From: Thalassobium sp.
GTDB taxonomy: Bacteria > Pseudomonadota > Gammaproteobacteria > Pseudomonadales > Oceanobacteraceae
Direction: 5' to 3'
Assembly: GCA_002733205.1 (NCBI GenBank)
Contig: NVUW01000005.1
Coordinates: 343,276-407,275 of the forward strand
DNA: 64,000 nt
Shown: piece after piece, positions 36,046-44,285 of the stretch
Numbering within the stretch: the first letter of the stretch is position 1
Layout of the letters: every line of letters begins with the position of its first letter
Translations under genes and position numbers: made by a program
The notes under the pieces: generated by a model
What the model was told of the DNA's origin: nothing
Database searches by the model: none
Seen by the model: the letters and a program-made list of their open reading frames with translations, nothing else

Positions 36046-36922
36046 TGTAACGCCTAAAACAGATCTGGCAAATCAGGTCGATTTTGTTTTACAGGACTAT
36101 CTGGATCAGCTTCTGGTCAGTGCGACGGACGTAAAGCCGGTATCTACGATTAAGTCAGAGGCGGCTAAGTCGGGAGCAACCCAATCTGAGATAATGAAAA
36201 CGGAGCCTGCCGTTACAGAGGAGCCTGTTCCGGCGACGGTGGTTACCGAAGCACGCAGTCTTCCCCGTTTTGACGTGCAGAGTAGTGTTCCTTCGCTAAA
36301 AACCGCATTTTCAGACGTGATTCCATCATCTCCACTGCAGGAGATTCCGGAGGTTGCGGTTGCAGAGCGTGTCGAAACCCCGTCGCAAGAGCATGAGGTT
36401 GCAGAACCAGGGGTGGAAGATGTCAATGAATTGACTTTATCCACCGTAAAAACTGCGTCGCTTAATTGGCAGTCCAGTCAGGGTATCGATTGTCTTATCT
36501 TCAAAGTTGCAGGCCTTAAGCTGGCAATACCTCTGCCATTGCTGGGGGGCGTTCATAACGTGACTGACAAGGTGACCCCGCTGTTCGGGCAGGCCAGTTG
36601 GTCATTGGGGGTCTGGCAGGGCGATAAATCCAAGCTTACGATTATTGATAGCGCTCAACTGATTATGCCCGAGCGCAAGATCAGCCTTAACGATGACGGC
36701 TACAGCTTTTTTATTCAGCTGGACCGTTCTCCATGGGCGCTGGCGTGCCAGGAAATCTGTGACACCGTCACCCTGGTGCATGATTCGATTAAATGGCGTG
36801 GAGAGGGCAGTAAACGACCGTGGCTTGCCGGGACGGTGATCTCTGAAATGTGTGCTTTACTGGATGTACCAGGGGTATTAAAGCTGTTGGAAGAAAATCG
36901 TCGGGTAGCCCGGCGGGCTTAA
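36038..36922 (+). CDS. parP: ParP-like protein with C-terminal CheW-type domain
   Basis: A 294-aa protein with an N-terminal helix DFVLQDYLDQLL (15-26), a Thr/Glu/Pro/Ala-rich linker (about 30-140) and a divergent CheW-like domain (about 145-285, for example CLIFKVAGLKLAIPLPLLGG). This layout is that of ParP, which joins CheA and receptors to the ParC ATPase. The ATG at 36038 has GGAGG (36024-36028) nine bases upstream; a TTG at 36017 is in frame but poorly placed. It overlaps the preceding small gene by 8 bp and is 177 bp before cheW; I see no clear promoter in that gap. Confidence 0.85.
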   Translation: MADVTPKTDLANQVDFVLQDYLDQLLVSATDVKPVSTIKSEAAKSGATQSEIMKTEPAVTEEPVPATVVTEARSLPRFDVQSSVPSLKTAFSDVIPSSPLQEIPEVAVAERVETPSQEHEVAEPGVEDVNELTLSTVKTASLNWQSSQGIDCLIFKVAGLKLAIPLPLLGGVHNVTDKVTPLFGQASWSLGVWQGDKSKLTIIDSAQLIMPERKISLNDDGYSFFIQLDRSPWALACQEICDTVTLVHDSIKWRGEGSKRPWLAGTVISEMCALLDVPGVLKLLEENRRVARRA

Positions 36923-37099
36923 AGAAAACCCGACATATCAGTGCTGTAGTCTCTTTTTAAAGCCATTATTTATTCCTGTCGGACCTGAAAAATTCCTTTT
37001 TTTTAACTGGTACACTTTGTGCTCTGTTCTATAGTTAAGAGAGGTTCGTCATGTTTTTTGACACAGTCAGGCATCGGCCTTTCTTAGCGAGGATGTTTT

Positions 37100-37582
37100 A
37101 TGTCAGCGATTGCCGGAAATAAAGGTGCGGAAGATCCCGTCCTTCAATGGGTAACCTTCCGTCTGGAAAACGAGACGTACGGAATCAATGTAATGCAGGT
37201 TCAGGAAGTTCTGCGCTACAGCGAAATTGCACCGGTTCCCGGTGCTCCCCCGTATGTACTTGGCATTATTAACCTGCGTGGCAATGTCGTAACGGTGATC
37301 GATACACGGCTCCGTTTTGGCCTGCCAACGGCTGACACCACTGATCAGACGCGTATCGTAATTATTGAAGCGGAAGGTCAGGTGGTTGGCATACTCGTCG
37401 ATGCGGTGGCTGAAGTGGTATATCTGCGTCAGTCTGAAATTGAAACCACCCCGAACGTCGGCAATGATGAGAGTGCCAAATTCATCCAGGGGGTTTGTCA
37501 TAAAAATGATGAACTGCTTATTCTGGTGGATCTGGAGAAACTGATGACCGACGAGGAGTGGACAGAAATCCAGGGTTTATAG
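37100..37582 (+). CDS. cheW: Chemotaxis coupling protein CheW (flagellar system)
   Basis: A 160-aa CheW. Core stretches are WVTFRLENETYGINVMQVQE, VPGAPPYVLGIINLRGNVVT and LVDAVAEVVYLRQSEIE, all standard for the scaffold in Pseudomonas/Vibrio flagellar arrays. It closes the chemotaxis operon with the DUF2802 gene 9 bp downstream. Confidence 0.96.
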   Translation: MSAIAGNKGAEDPVLQWVTFRLENETYGINVMQVQEVLRYSEIAPVPGAPPYVLGIINLRGNVVTVIDTRLRFGLPTADTTDQTRIVIIEAEGQVVGILVDAVAEVVYLRQSEIETTPNVGNDESAKFIQGVCHKNDELLILVDLEKLMTDEEWTEIQGL

Positions 37583-37591
37583 GAGTCTGTC

Positions 37592-37975
37592 ATGGCGTCT
37601 CTGTCACTGATGCACTGGTTATTGATGGGTAATATGGGTTTGCTGTTATTGGTTGGCGCTTTTATGTGGTCACTGAAACGGCAGCAAAATCAGGATGCCA
37701 ACCGTCTGGATCAGGCGGTTGGCAGCTTACAACAAGCGCATCAGGCGATGAGCAAAAGCACCATTGGCATGGGGCGTAAGCTCAAGCAAATAGATGGGCG
37801 CCTGCAACATGCCGAACGCAAAGTCGTATTGCCAACAACGGATGAGGCGACTTTTCAACAGGCCTCACGCCTGGTTGGATTGGGGGCGACAGCCAGTGAT
37901 CTGGTCGACAGTTGTGGTGTCGCGCGTGGTGAAGCAGAGTTGATTGTTTCGCTGAAGCGCCAGACGGCGCATTGA
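37592..37975 (+). CDS. DUF2802 membrane-anchored protein
   Basis: A 127-aa protein with one N-terminal membrane helix (about 9-26), a coiled-coil linker (about 30-75) and a C-terminal helix-turn-helix-like segment (EATFQQASRLVGLGATASDL, followed by CGVARGEAELIVSLKR). This is the DUF2802 family, found after cheW in Pseudomonas-type motility operons. Its function is not known. It begins 9 bp after cheW. Confidence 0.85.
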   Translation: MASLSLMHWLLMGNMGLLLLVGAFMWSLKRQQNQDANRLDQAVGSLQQAHQAMSKSTIGMGRKLKQIDGRLQHAERKVVLPTTDEATFQQASRLVGLGATASDLVDSCGVARGEAELIVSLKRQTAH

Positions 37976-38069
37976 AAGCTCACGACTGATCTGCTGCTTT
38001 TACCGGGCATTGCAAAGTGCCGGGTATACCAGAAAGCGGGTTTAATAACGCCGGAATAAAAAGTTATCA

Positions 38070-38105
38070 GCATAAAAAGCAGACCACAGGTCTGTTTTTT
38101 TATGC
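38070..38105. terminator. Bidirectional-looking intrinsic terminator ending the motility region
   Basis: CAGACC (38080-38085), ACA loop, GGTCTG (38089-38094) is flanked by AAAAAG on the left and T7 on the right, extending the pairing to GCAT/ATGC on each side. It ends the chemotaxis operon 95 bp after the DUF2802 stop. The rest of the 37976-38285 gap shows no gene; just before the next gene there is a 6-bp inverted repeat (ATACTT/AAGTAT, 38251-38267). Confidence 0.88.
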
Positions 38106-38285
38106 ATGCTGTTCAGTTATTCAGTCTCGCTGGACTATTCCCGCTATGTTTGCCTGCTGCTGGCCTTAGCTGTGCCCTGTAAAGTCACTGCTCGGTGAGC
38201 GGCTCACTCTTTATAACAAAACAATCCATGTCATGACGTACTCTCTTCCTATACTTGATTTAAGTATGTTGTCAGGAGTTAGGCC

Positions 38286-38552
38286 ATGAAAGCTTCACTG
38301 CACCTCATGATTATCGGCTTGTCAGCGTTGCTTGGCTTTTATTCGCCTGCAGCTGTTTACTCCGCTGCGCCGGATACGCTGAATTCTCGTAGTCCGGTTG
38401 CGAGCTTTATACGTAATGCAACGTTTCTGGAAAGAACGCCTGAATTTACCGACCTTTATATTATTCAGACGTCAGATAAAGGCCGGCAGATTGTTATTTA
38501 TTGCAACTCAGCGTACTGCTACAAACGTAACGGTCATATGGTGACGGTTTAA
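38286..38552 (+). CDS. Small exported protein of unknown function
   Basis: An 88-aa protein with a signal peptide (about 1-27, cleavage after AVYSA or near it). The mature part of about 60 residues has two Cys close together (YCNSAYCYKRN) that could form a disulfide. I recognise no family. AGGAG seven bases before the ATG supports the start, and an inverted repeat (38251-38267) in front could be an operator. The stop overlaps that of the opposite gene by 4 bp. Confidence 0.65.
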   Translation: MKASLHLMIIGLSALLGFYSPAAVYSAAPDTLNSRSPVASFIRNATFLERTPEFTDLYIIQTSDKGRQIVIYCNSAYCYKRNGHMVTV

Positions 38553-38923
38553 ACACCACTGACAAACAGCGCAACCGTACAGCCAACACCGGCCATCCAT
38601 ACCAGAGAACGCAGGCTTGCCTGGTTGCTCAGATACAGAATGCCGTACACAACCCGGATCGCAATAAAGGCCATGGCTAAGATATCAATCCGCTCCTGAG
38701 CGCCTCCGCTCAGGTGAGCAATGATAACGGCCGCTGCAAATGCCGGAAATGCTTCGAAACTGTTCAGTTGAACCCAGTGTGCGCGCTTGCGGTAACCTTC
38801 CTGTTTCTCCAGAAATTCACGTGGTGAGTAATTGTTGTAACGACGTCCCCCCGCTTTTGCCAGACCGGTAAAAACATAAGGTAATAACGCTGCGACGAGT
38901 ACGCACCAATATCCGATAGTCAT
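38549..38923 (-). CDS. MAPEG-family membrane protein
   Basis: A 124-aa protein with four predicted membrane helices and the MAPEG-type pattern FLEKQEGYRKRAHWVQLNSF, then a second pair of helices with LAMAFIAIRVVYGILYL. Eukaryotic members are glutathione-linked enzymes; bacterial members are mostly uncharacterised. The 175 bp upstream (38924-39098) hold no gene apart from the hairpin at 39063. Confidence 0.8.
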   Translation of the reverse strand: MTIGYWCVLVAALLPYVFTGLAKAGGRRYNNYSPREFLEKQEGYRKRAHWVQLNSFEAFPAFAAAVIIAHLSGGAQERIDILAMAFIAIRVVYGILYLSNQASLRSLVWMAGVGCTVALFVSGV

Positions 38924-39062
38924 AATCTTTCCTGTTTTTTAGATTGAACGGGCAGTCTTACAAAACTGCCGTGGGCATTTTTAGCCTGTTGAAAAGATTT
39001 ATACGAGGTTGGAGCGTGCCGAAATAGCGTCAGAGATTGCCGGTACAGGCCGTATCAGGGTA

Positions 39063-39092
39063 AGACAGGTGGTGCTTCTGCACCACCTGTCT
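39063..39092. terminator. 13-bp perfect hairpin between the two small membrane-protein genes
   Basis: AGACAGGTGGTGC (39063-39075) and GCACCACCTGTCT (39080-39092) form a perfect 13-bp stem over a TTCT loop. It is 7 bp past the stop of the - strand gene at 39099. The T-rich side (GTCTTTTC) follows it on the + strand only, so for the - strand gene it may protect the mRNA end or terminate without a U-tract. Confidence 0.55.
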
Positions 39093-39098
39093 GTCTTT

Positions 39099-39575
39099 TC
39101 AGGAGTATGGAATGCCTAATTTACGGTAGATAAATCCCATCAGCCAGGCCGGTCCGATCAGTAAAAACTGAATATCTTTAAAGAAAGACGGTTTTTTCCC
39201 TTCGACATAGTGACCAATAAACTGGAAGATCCAGAGAATGACAAAGCTGATCACACAAACTGCCCACAGTGGTGCCAGATTTTGTTGCTCAAACCAGGCC
39301 AGAAGAACGTAAGTTGCAATGGTAAAAGCGGTCAGGCCGATCGACAGACTGACTGACATACGCACATAAAAGCCCACCACAACAATGGCTGACAGGGTTG
39401 CCCAGTTCAGGTAGGGTACTTGCGCAAAGGCCGCAGGTACTGGTATCTCCCACAGCAGCCCCATAATGACAATAAAAATCAGGGGGACACAAATCCAGTG
39501 AATCAGTTTATTCAGCGGGTTCTGGTGGCTGGCACCGTACTCTTCAAACCACTGATCGGCTGTTTTTTTATTCAT
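39099..39575 (-). CDS. Mpo1-like (DUF962) membrane protein
   Basis: A 158-aa protein with four membrane helices and the DUF962/Mpo1 signatures HQNPLNKLIHWICVPLI (His17, His26) at the N-terminus and FIGHYVEGKKPSF near the C-terminus. The yeast member Mpo1 is an iron-dependent dioxygenase that shortens 2-hydroxy fatty acids; the His residues of the signature are kept here, so a lipid-oxidising role is possible. ACGAGG lies upstream of the ATG. Confidence 0.82.
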   Translation of the reverse strand: MNKKTADQWFEEYGASHQNPLNKLIHWICVPLIFIVIMGLLWEIPVPAAFAQVPYLNWATLSAIVVVGFYVRMSVSLSIGLTAFTIATYVLLAWFEQQNLAPLWAVCVISFVILWIFQFIGHYVEGKKPSFFKDIQFLLIGPAWLMGFIYRKLGIPYS

Positions 39576-39684
39576 AGCAAAGTCCTCGTTTGTTTATTGT
39601 TATCAGATAACCATAATGTAACGCAGGTACAGATATTAAGAATTGTCCCCGCAGGACACCCGGTTTAACTGCAGAAGTCAGTCG

Positions 39685-40710
39685 ATGAATACACCAAACC
39701 ATAGCGCAGAAAAAACGGTCTCGATTCTTTGGATAAAGGCTCTGCTGCAGGGCGCAGAATTGCAGGGGGTCGCGGCCGAGCCATTACTTCAGGCTGCGGG
39801 TATCAGCCGTGAGCTGCTGAATACTGCCTATGCCCGGGTGTCCTTAGCGCAAACGTTGAGAATGTGGCGTGCGGCAGAGGATTATTGTCCGGCAGAAGAC
39901 TTCGGTTTATTAATGGGTGAACTGGTTAAACCTGCCCATTTCCAGCTTTTTGCGTTGACGCTGATGCACAGTCCGGATCTGGGGGCAGCGTTTGAAAAAT
40001 CAGTCCGTTACACCCGCTTATTAAGCGATGGTGGGCGCTACTTTCTGCAGTCAGACGCGGCCGAGGCGGCCATTTGCTACGAGCCCCAGGCGGATAATTT
40101 CAGTCGCCATCAGGTCGATGCCGTATTGGTTTTGTTGCGCAGTTTTGCCAGCTGGCTGGCGTGTAAGCCGGTTCCTCTTCTGCGGGTAGAGCTGACGCAT
40201 GCGCAGCCAGAGAATGTGGACAATTATCAGCGTATTTTCGCCGCGCCGCTGCAGTTTGATGCCCCGCGCAATGCCCTTGTTTTTGCCCCGGATATTATGG
40301 CAGAACCCTTGGCGCTGGGAGATGAAAAGCTGGCGGCGATGCATGAACAGATGCTGGAAGATCAGCTGGCATTGCTGCAGCAACCGGATACGGCTGGGCT
40401 GGTACAGCATTTTTTACGCAACAGCAGCGATTTGTCGGTTGATCGTGATCAACTGGCGCAGCGTCTGCACATGAGTGGCCGAACCCTGCAGCGTAAACTG
40501 CAGGAAGACCAGACGAGCTTTCAGCAGTTACTGGATGCAGAGCGTCAGCGCCGGGCGCTGATATTATTAACCACCACCAGTCAGCCGCTGACTCATATCA
40601 GTGAACAGCTGGGCTTTTCCGAAAGCAGTACCTTTACCCGCGCATTTAAACGCTGGGAGGGCATTACGCCTCTGGAGTACCGCCTGCAGCATAAAACCGC
40701 GTCGTCCTAG
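39685..40710 (+). CDS. AraC-family transcriptional regulator
   Basis: A 341-aa regulator. Residues about 15-205 form the arabinose-binding-type effector domain of the OruR/ArgR/GadX-like group (LLQAAGISRELL, FGLLMGELVKPAHFQLF). The AraC HTH domain fills about 240-335 (LAQRLHMSGRTLQRKLQE and ISEQLGFSESSTFTRAFKRW). The start is the ATG at 39685; the open frame extends back to 39643. Effector and targets cannot be told. It meets the next gene tail to tail with a 4-bp overlap. Confidence 0.88.
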   Translation: MNTPNHSAEKTVSILWIKALLQGAELQGVAAEPLLQAAGISRELLNTAYARVSLAQTLRMWRAAEDYCPAEDFGLLMGELVKPAHFQLFALTLMHSPDLGAAFEKSVRYTRLLSDGGRYFLQSDAAEAAICYEPQADNFSRHQVDAVLVLLRSFASWLACKPVPLLRVELTHAQPENVDNYQRIFAAPLQFDAPRNALVFAPDIMAEPLALGDEKLAAMHEQMLEDQLALLQQPDTAGLVQHFLRNSSDLSVDRDQLAQRLHMSGRTLQRKLQEDQTSFQQLLDAERQRRALILLTTTSQPLTHISEQLGFSESSTFTRAFKRWEGITPLEYRLQHKTASS

Positions 40711-41630
40711 AAGCGCCAGTCAATACCACTGAGAAAGCGATAGCTGAAGCGGTTGATGTTCTCAACACGCAGATTGTCATCGTCACGCCGGCTGACGAAC
40801 AGCACGTTCTGACTTTCGCCTTGCAGATGATTGTACCAATGCAGATGAGGTGTAATCCGCCAGCGCCAGGTGGTACCAAGCATCAGTCCTAGATTGATAA
40901 AATCATTGGCCAGTGCCGCGTTATCCAACAGCCCGGCGTAACCATCGTCATATACCTGTCCGTGCCCCAGACTGAACACCCACGACACCTGCCAGCCAGG
41001 TAATAACGGCTGGCGTTTAATGCTTAGCTGCCAATAATCGAATTGTGCGGGCGTTAAGGTATCCTGGTTATCATTCAGCACACGGATGCTTAGCGGTTGC
41101 CAGTGCTGTATGTGCGCAAGCTCCATTGAGCTGAGCGGGCTGCCGCTCTGGCGGGTATCGAGTTCAATCCCCCATTGTGCCGTCCTGGCACTGAGCAGCA
41201 GGGCCTGATTCGGTTGGTATGTCTGGCCGGAAATAGTCGCCGGCTCACGCAGGCTGTGTAATTGCTGTAGTTGTTGCCGACGAGCTGTGACGGCAATCAT
41301 CATATGGCTGATGCGATATAAGGGCAGGCCGATGCGCCAATCGCTGAACTCGGCATAACCTTTACTGCGTGACAGTTCGGTCCGCAGTCCTTGTGTCCAC
41401 TCCAGTTGAGGCAGGGCAGGCAGCCAGCGCTGACGGTTTAACACGGGTTGAGGTTGCAAGTGGCATTCTACCGCCGCGTACTCATCGCCTTCCTCTTTCA
41501 GCGGGGCTGTTGCGAAGGGGATGTGCAGAACGCCGGCGGCGCAGCCAGCATAATGACCCTCGCCGGCGGTTGCCGCTGCAGGGAGTAAAAACAGGCTGCT
41601 GATTAAACGCACAAAAACAGGGATTTTCAT
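40707..41630 (-). CDS. Putative outer-membrane beta-barrel protein
   Basis: A 307-aa protein with a signal peptide (about 1-22, cleavage after ATA), two Cys in the first mature residues, many alternating strands with aromatic residues and a C-terminal Phe in FLSGIDWRF, the Bam-recognised end of outer-membrane proteins. I do not recognise the family. The upstream neighbour is bcp (57 bp away). Confidence 0.7.
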   Translation of the reverse strand: MKIPVFVRLISSLFLLPAAATAGEGHYAGCAAGVLHIPFATAPLKEEGDEYAAVECHLQPQPVLNRQRWLPALPQLEWTQGLRTELSRSKGYAEFSDWRIGLPLYRISHMMIAVTARRQQLQQLHSLREPATISGQTYQPNQALLLSARTAQWGIELDTRQSGSPLSSMELAHIQHWQPLSIRVLNDNQDTLTPAQFDYWQLSIKRQPLLPGWQVSWVFSLGHGQVYDDGYAGLLDNAALANDFINLGLMLGTTWRWRITPHLHWYNHLQGESQNVLFVSRRDDDNLRVENINRFSYRFLSGIDWRF

Positions 41631-41686
41631 ACAGCCTGTATCGGCTGCCCGGCGCAGGAGTTGAGAGCCGGGCGGTGGCAGAAACC

Positions 41687-42160
41687 TCAGAGGGTTTTCA
41701 GGATTTCAATCACATCGTCGTGATGGCTCTTGGTTTTTACTTTGGCCATGATGTGGCGGAGTTTACCTTCGGCATCAATGATAAAGGTTACGCGATGAAT
41801 ACCCATAAACTCCTTACCCATGAATTTTTTTAATCCCCAGACACCGTATTGCTCGGCAATGCTGTGGTCTTCATCGGATAACAGGTCAAAGTTCAGATCA
41901 TGTTTATCGATAAACTTCTGCAGGCGAGAAGGGGCATCCGGACTGATGCCCAGTACCACGGTGTTCAATGCTTCGTATTCGCTGCGCGTATCGCGGATGC
42001 CACAGGCCTGAACGGTGCAGCCGGGTGTCATCGCTTTCGGGTAAAAATACAGCACAACGTTTTTGCCTTTAAGCGCACTCAGCGTGACGTTATGGCTGTT
42101 CTGGTCGGGAGTGGTGAAATCAGGAGCGGATTGCTCCAATGGCGGGAAATTCAGACTCAT
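41687..42160 (-). CDS. bcp: Peroxiredoxin Bcp (thiol peroxidase)
   Basis: A 157-aa peroxiredoxin of the Bcp/PrxQ group. Peroxidatic Cys48 and resolving Cys53 lie in PKAMTPGCTVQACGIRD, five residues apart as in E. coli Bcp (Cys45/Cys50). FDLLSDEDHSIAEQYGVW and RVTFIIDAEGKLRHI are also typical. It reduces peroxides with thioredoxin-type donors in the cytoplasm. Confidence 0.95.
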   Translation of the reverse strand: MSLNFPPLEQSAPDFTTPDQNSHNVTLSALKGKNVVLYFYPKAMTPGCTVQACGIRDTRSEYEALNTVVLGISPDAPSRLQKFIDKHDLNFDLLSDEDHSIAEQYGVWGLKKFMGKEFMGIHRVTFIIDAEGKLRHIMAKVKTKSHHDDVIEILKTL

Positions 42161-42214
42161 GATCAGGCCTCAGTGCAAAAGCACCAAGGCTACCGCAGCA
42201 GTCTGATAAATCAA

Positions 42215-42243
42215 GGGCATCCCTGAATTATTCAGAGGTGCCC
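42215..42243 (-). terminator. Hairpin after the 92-aa protein gene
   Basis: On the - strand GGGCACC-(t)-CTGAA and TTCAG-GGATGCCC fold into a hairpin with one bulge, followed by TTGATTTAT. It lies 20 bp past the stop of the gene ending at 42263 and separates it from bcp. Confidence 0.5.
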
Positions 42244-42262
42244 AGACGGCTGTATTATCATC

Positions 42263-42541
42263 TCAACAGTTAATGCTGCGCTCAGACAAATATTTTTTCA
42301 GCGTGTCGCGTGCTTTATTGCCTGCGGGGCTGTTACGGAAAATAAATTCGTGGGTTTTATTTTCCAGCACCAGCAGAACGTCAGCGCAGAAATCGCCTTC
42401 GTGCTCTTTACGCACTGCACGCATGCGGGCTTCAACCAGAGTATCCAGGTTGATGTAAAAATCACCGGGCATCTCTTCCAGATGATCGCCGGCATTCATG
42501 CGTACCATTGCAACATTGGGGGTAATACAGATGTAAGCCAT
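42263..42541 (-). CDS. Hypothetical 92-aa protein
   Basis: A small soluble protein of mixed charge with no signal peptide, no membrane segment and no motif I recognise. It has three Cys (positions 5, 52 and the last residue). An upstream AAGGAG seven bases before the ATG makes translation likely, and codon use matches the neighbours. It stands alone between bcp and yfaE on the same strand. Confidence 0.6.
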   Translation of the reverse strand: MAYICITPNVAMVRMNAGDHLEEMPGDFYINLDTLVEARMRAVRKEHEGDFCADVLLVLENKTHEFIFRNSPAGNKARDTLKKYLSERSINC

Positions 42542-42637
42542 CGCTGAACTCCTTGACCTTGCGTATTGTTATGACTGCAGTCAGATAGTAGGAGAAGCAA
42601 GGCCGGAGGATGTTGATTTAGCGCAGGCCCGGGGGTT

Positions 42638-43099
42638 TTACAGCTTAATTTTGATATCGCTTTTAGGGATGCAGCAGCAAGGCAGGATATCGCCTTCATT
42701 CAGCCACGCCATCGGCTCTTCTGCGTAATACACATCACCTTCCTGCAATTGCACACGGCAGCTGCCACAGTAGCCTTCGCGGCACTGATAGTGAACGGCA
42801 ACGTCCTGAGCTTCCAGAGATTCAAGCAGCGTGGCAGCATGCTGAAAATGCGCTTCGCGGCCATCATCCAGCAGCACATTAAACAACGGCTTTTGCATAC
42901 CGTCGAATTCAATCTGTGGGCTGGCTTCCGGTTGTTCCGGATTGCTTTCGGGCAGAAACAGTTCAGCCTGAAGCGGAGCAGGTTGCTCAGCTTCAGGCTG
43001 CAGGGCTTCGAGTTCGAATGTGCTGTCGGGATGATCATCCCCGGTCAGTTCAAAATCGTTGTCCGGGGTTTCAGTCTGGTTTTTCAAAGCGGCGGACAT
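42638..43099 (-). CDS. yfaE: YfaE-like [2Fe-2S] ferredoxin for RNR cofactor maintenance
   Basis: A plant-type ferredoxin domain with Cys106, Cys111 and Cys114 (QCREGYCGSCRV) and a CCC cluster at 141-143 that supplies the fourth ligand. YfaE maintains the diferric-tyrosyl cofactor of NrdB in E. coli, where it follows nrdB as here. This protein has 153 aa against 84 in E. coli: an acidic, Pro/Gln/Glu-rich extension of 67 residues precedes an internal Met68 where the standard domain starts. The long start overlaps the nrdB stop as TGATG, which argues it is real. Confidence 0.9.
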   Translation of the reverse strand: MSAALKNQTETPDNDFELTGDDHPDSTFELEALQPEAEQPAPLQAELFLPESNPEQPEASPQIEFDGMQKPLFNVLLDDGREAHFQHAATLLESLEAQDVAVHYQCREGYCGSCRVQLQEGDVYYAEEPMAWLNEGDILPCCCIPKSDIKIKL

Positions 43100-44229
43100 C
43101 AGAGGTCAAAGTCACCCAGATCCGCGGTATCCACTTCACTGTCGATGGCCCCCACCAGATACGAACTGATTTCAGCTTCCTGTGGAGCGACCTGCACGTT
43201 GTCGCTGTTCAGCCAGGCATTGATCCATGGCAGTGGGTTGTTACGCGGCGGGAAGACCGGATCAAAGCCCAGAGCAGCAATACGCTGATTGGTAATGTAC
43301 TCAACGTACTGGCACAGAATGTCTTTATTCAGACCAATCATGGAACCGTCTTTGAACAGATATTCGGCCCATTCTTTTTCCTGCTGTGCGGCTTCGGCAA
43401 AAATACGCACAACGTCGTCGCGACATTCTTCGGCGATGATAGCGAATGCAGGATCGTCCTTGCCTTTCGCCATAATCTGCAGAATGTGCTGTGTGCCGGT
43501 CAGGTGCAATGCTTCATCACGGGCAATCAGCTTGATGATTTTGGCGTTGCCTTCCATTTTTGCACGTTCGGCAAACGCAAAAGAACAGGCAAAGCTGACG
43601 TAAAAGCGGATTGCTTCCAGCACGTTGACGGATACCATCATCAGGTACATGCGGCGTTTCAGCTCGTGCAGGGTGACTTCGATGGTTTCGCCGTTAACCT
43701 GATGCGTTCCTTCACCCAGCTGGATGTAGTAATTACTCAGATAAATAAAGCTGTCGTAATACTCGGTCACGGAAATGGCGCGACGGGTAATGTGCTCGTT
43801 ACGGGTGATATCGTCAAAGATCTGCGCCGGATTGGGCACAATATTACGCACAATGTGGGTATAAGAGCGGCTGTGAATCGTTTCGCTGAATGACCAGGTT
43901 TCAATCCAGGTTTCCAGTTCAGGCAAAGACACCACCGGCAGCAGAGCAATGTTCGGGGAGCGGCCCTGAACAGAATCGAGCAGTGTTTGATATTTCAGAT
44001 TGCTGACGAAAATGTGCTTTTCGTGTTCCGGCAGATCGGCAAAATCTTTACGGTCGTTGGTCAGATCCACTTCTTCCGGACGCCAGAAGAACGACAGTTG
44101 TTTTTCGATCAGGTTTTCAAAAATCTTGTGTTTTTGCTGATCGTAGCGCGCCACGTTGACCTGCTCGCCAAAGAACATCGGCTGGGCAAAGGTATCAAAT
44201 TCGTTGCGGTTAAATGTGGTATAGGCCAT
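43099..44229 (-). CDS. nrdB: Ribonucleotide reductase class Ia, beta subunit NrdB
   Basis: A 376-aa radical-generating subunit, the same length as E. coli NrdB. The metal ligands and tyrosyl radical lie in [13 protein letters not shown] (Glu116, His119, Tyr123); [11 protein letters not shown] and [13 protein letters not shown] supply other ligands. It lies 56 bp downstream of nrdA, with an 8-bp hairpin between them, and is coupled to yfaE. Confidence 0.98.
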   Translation of the reverse strand: MAYTTFNRNEFDTFAQPMFFGEQVNVARYDQQKHKIFENLIEKQLSFFWRPEEVDLTNDRKDFADLPEHEKHIFVSNLKYQTLLDSVQGRSPNIALLPVVSLPELETWIETWSFSETIHSRSYTHIVRNIVPNPAQIFDDITRNEHITRRAISVTEYYDSFIYLSNYYIQLGEGTHQVNGETIEVTLHELKRRMYLMMVSVNVLEAIRFYVSFACSFAFAERAKMEGNAKIIKLIARDEALHLTGTQHILQIMAKGKDDPAFAIIAEECRDDVVRIFAEAAQQEKEWAEYLFKDGSMIGLNKDILCQYVEYITNQRIAALGFDPVFPPRNNPLPWINAWLNSDNVQVAPQEAEISSYLVGAIDSEVDTADLGDFDL

Positions 44230-44248
44230 ACGGAGTTCTTTCTCAAAG

Positions 44249-44268
44249 CAGCCACCGAAAGGTGGCTG
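44249..44268 (-). other. Intercistronic hairpin between nrdA and nrdB
   Basis: CAGCCACC and GGTGGCTG form a perfect 8-bp stem with a 4-base loop between the nrdA stop and nrdB start. No T-run follows, so it looks like an mRNA stability or processing element rather than a terminator. It could adjust the NrdA:NrdB ratio. Confidence 0.6.
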
Positions 44269-44285
44269 CGACAGGTCTGAAATGA

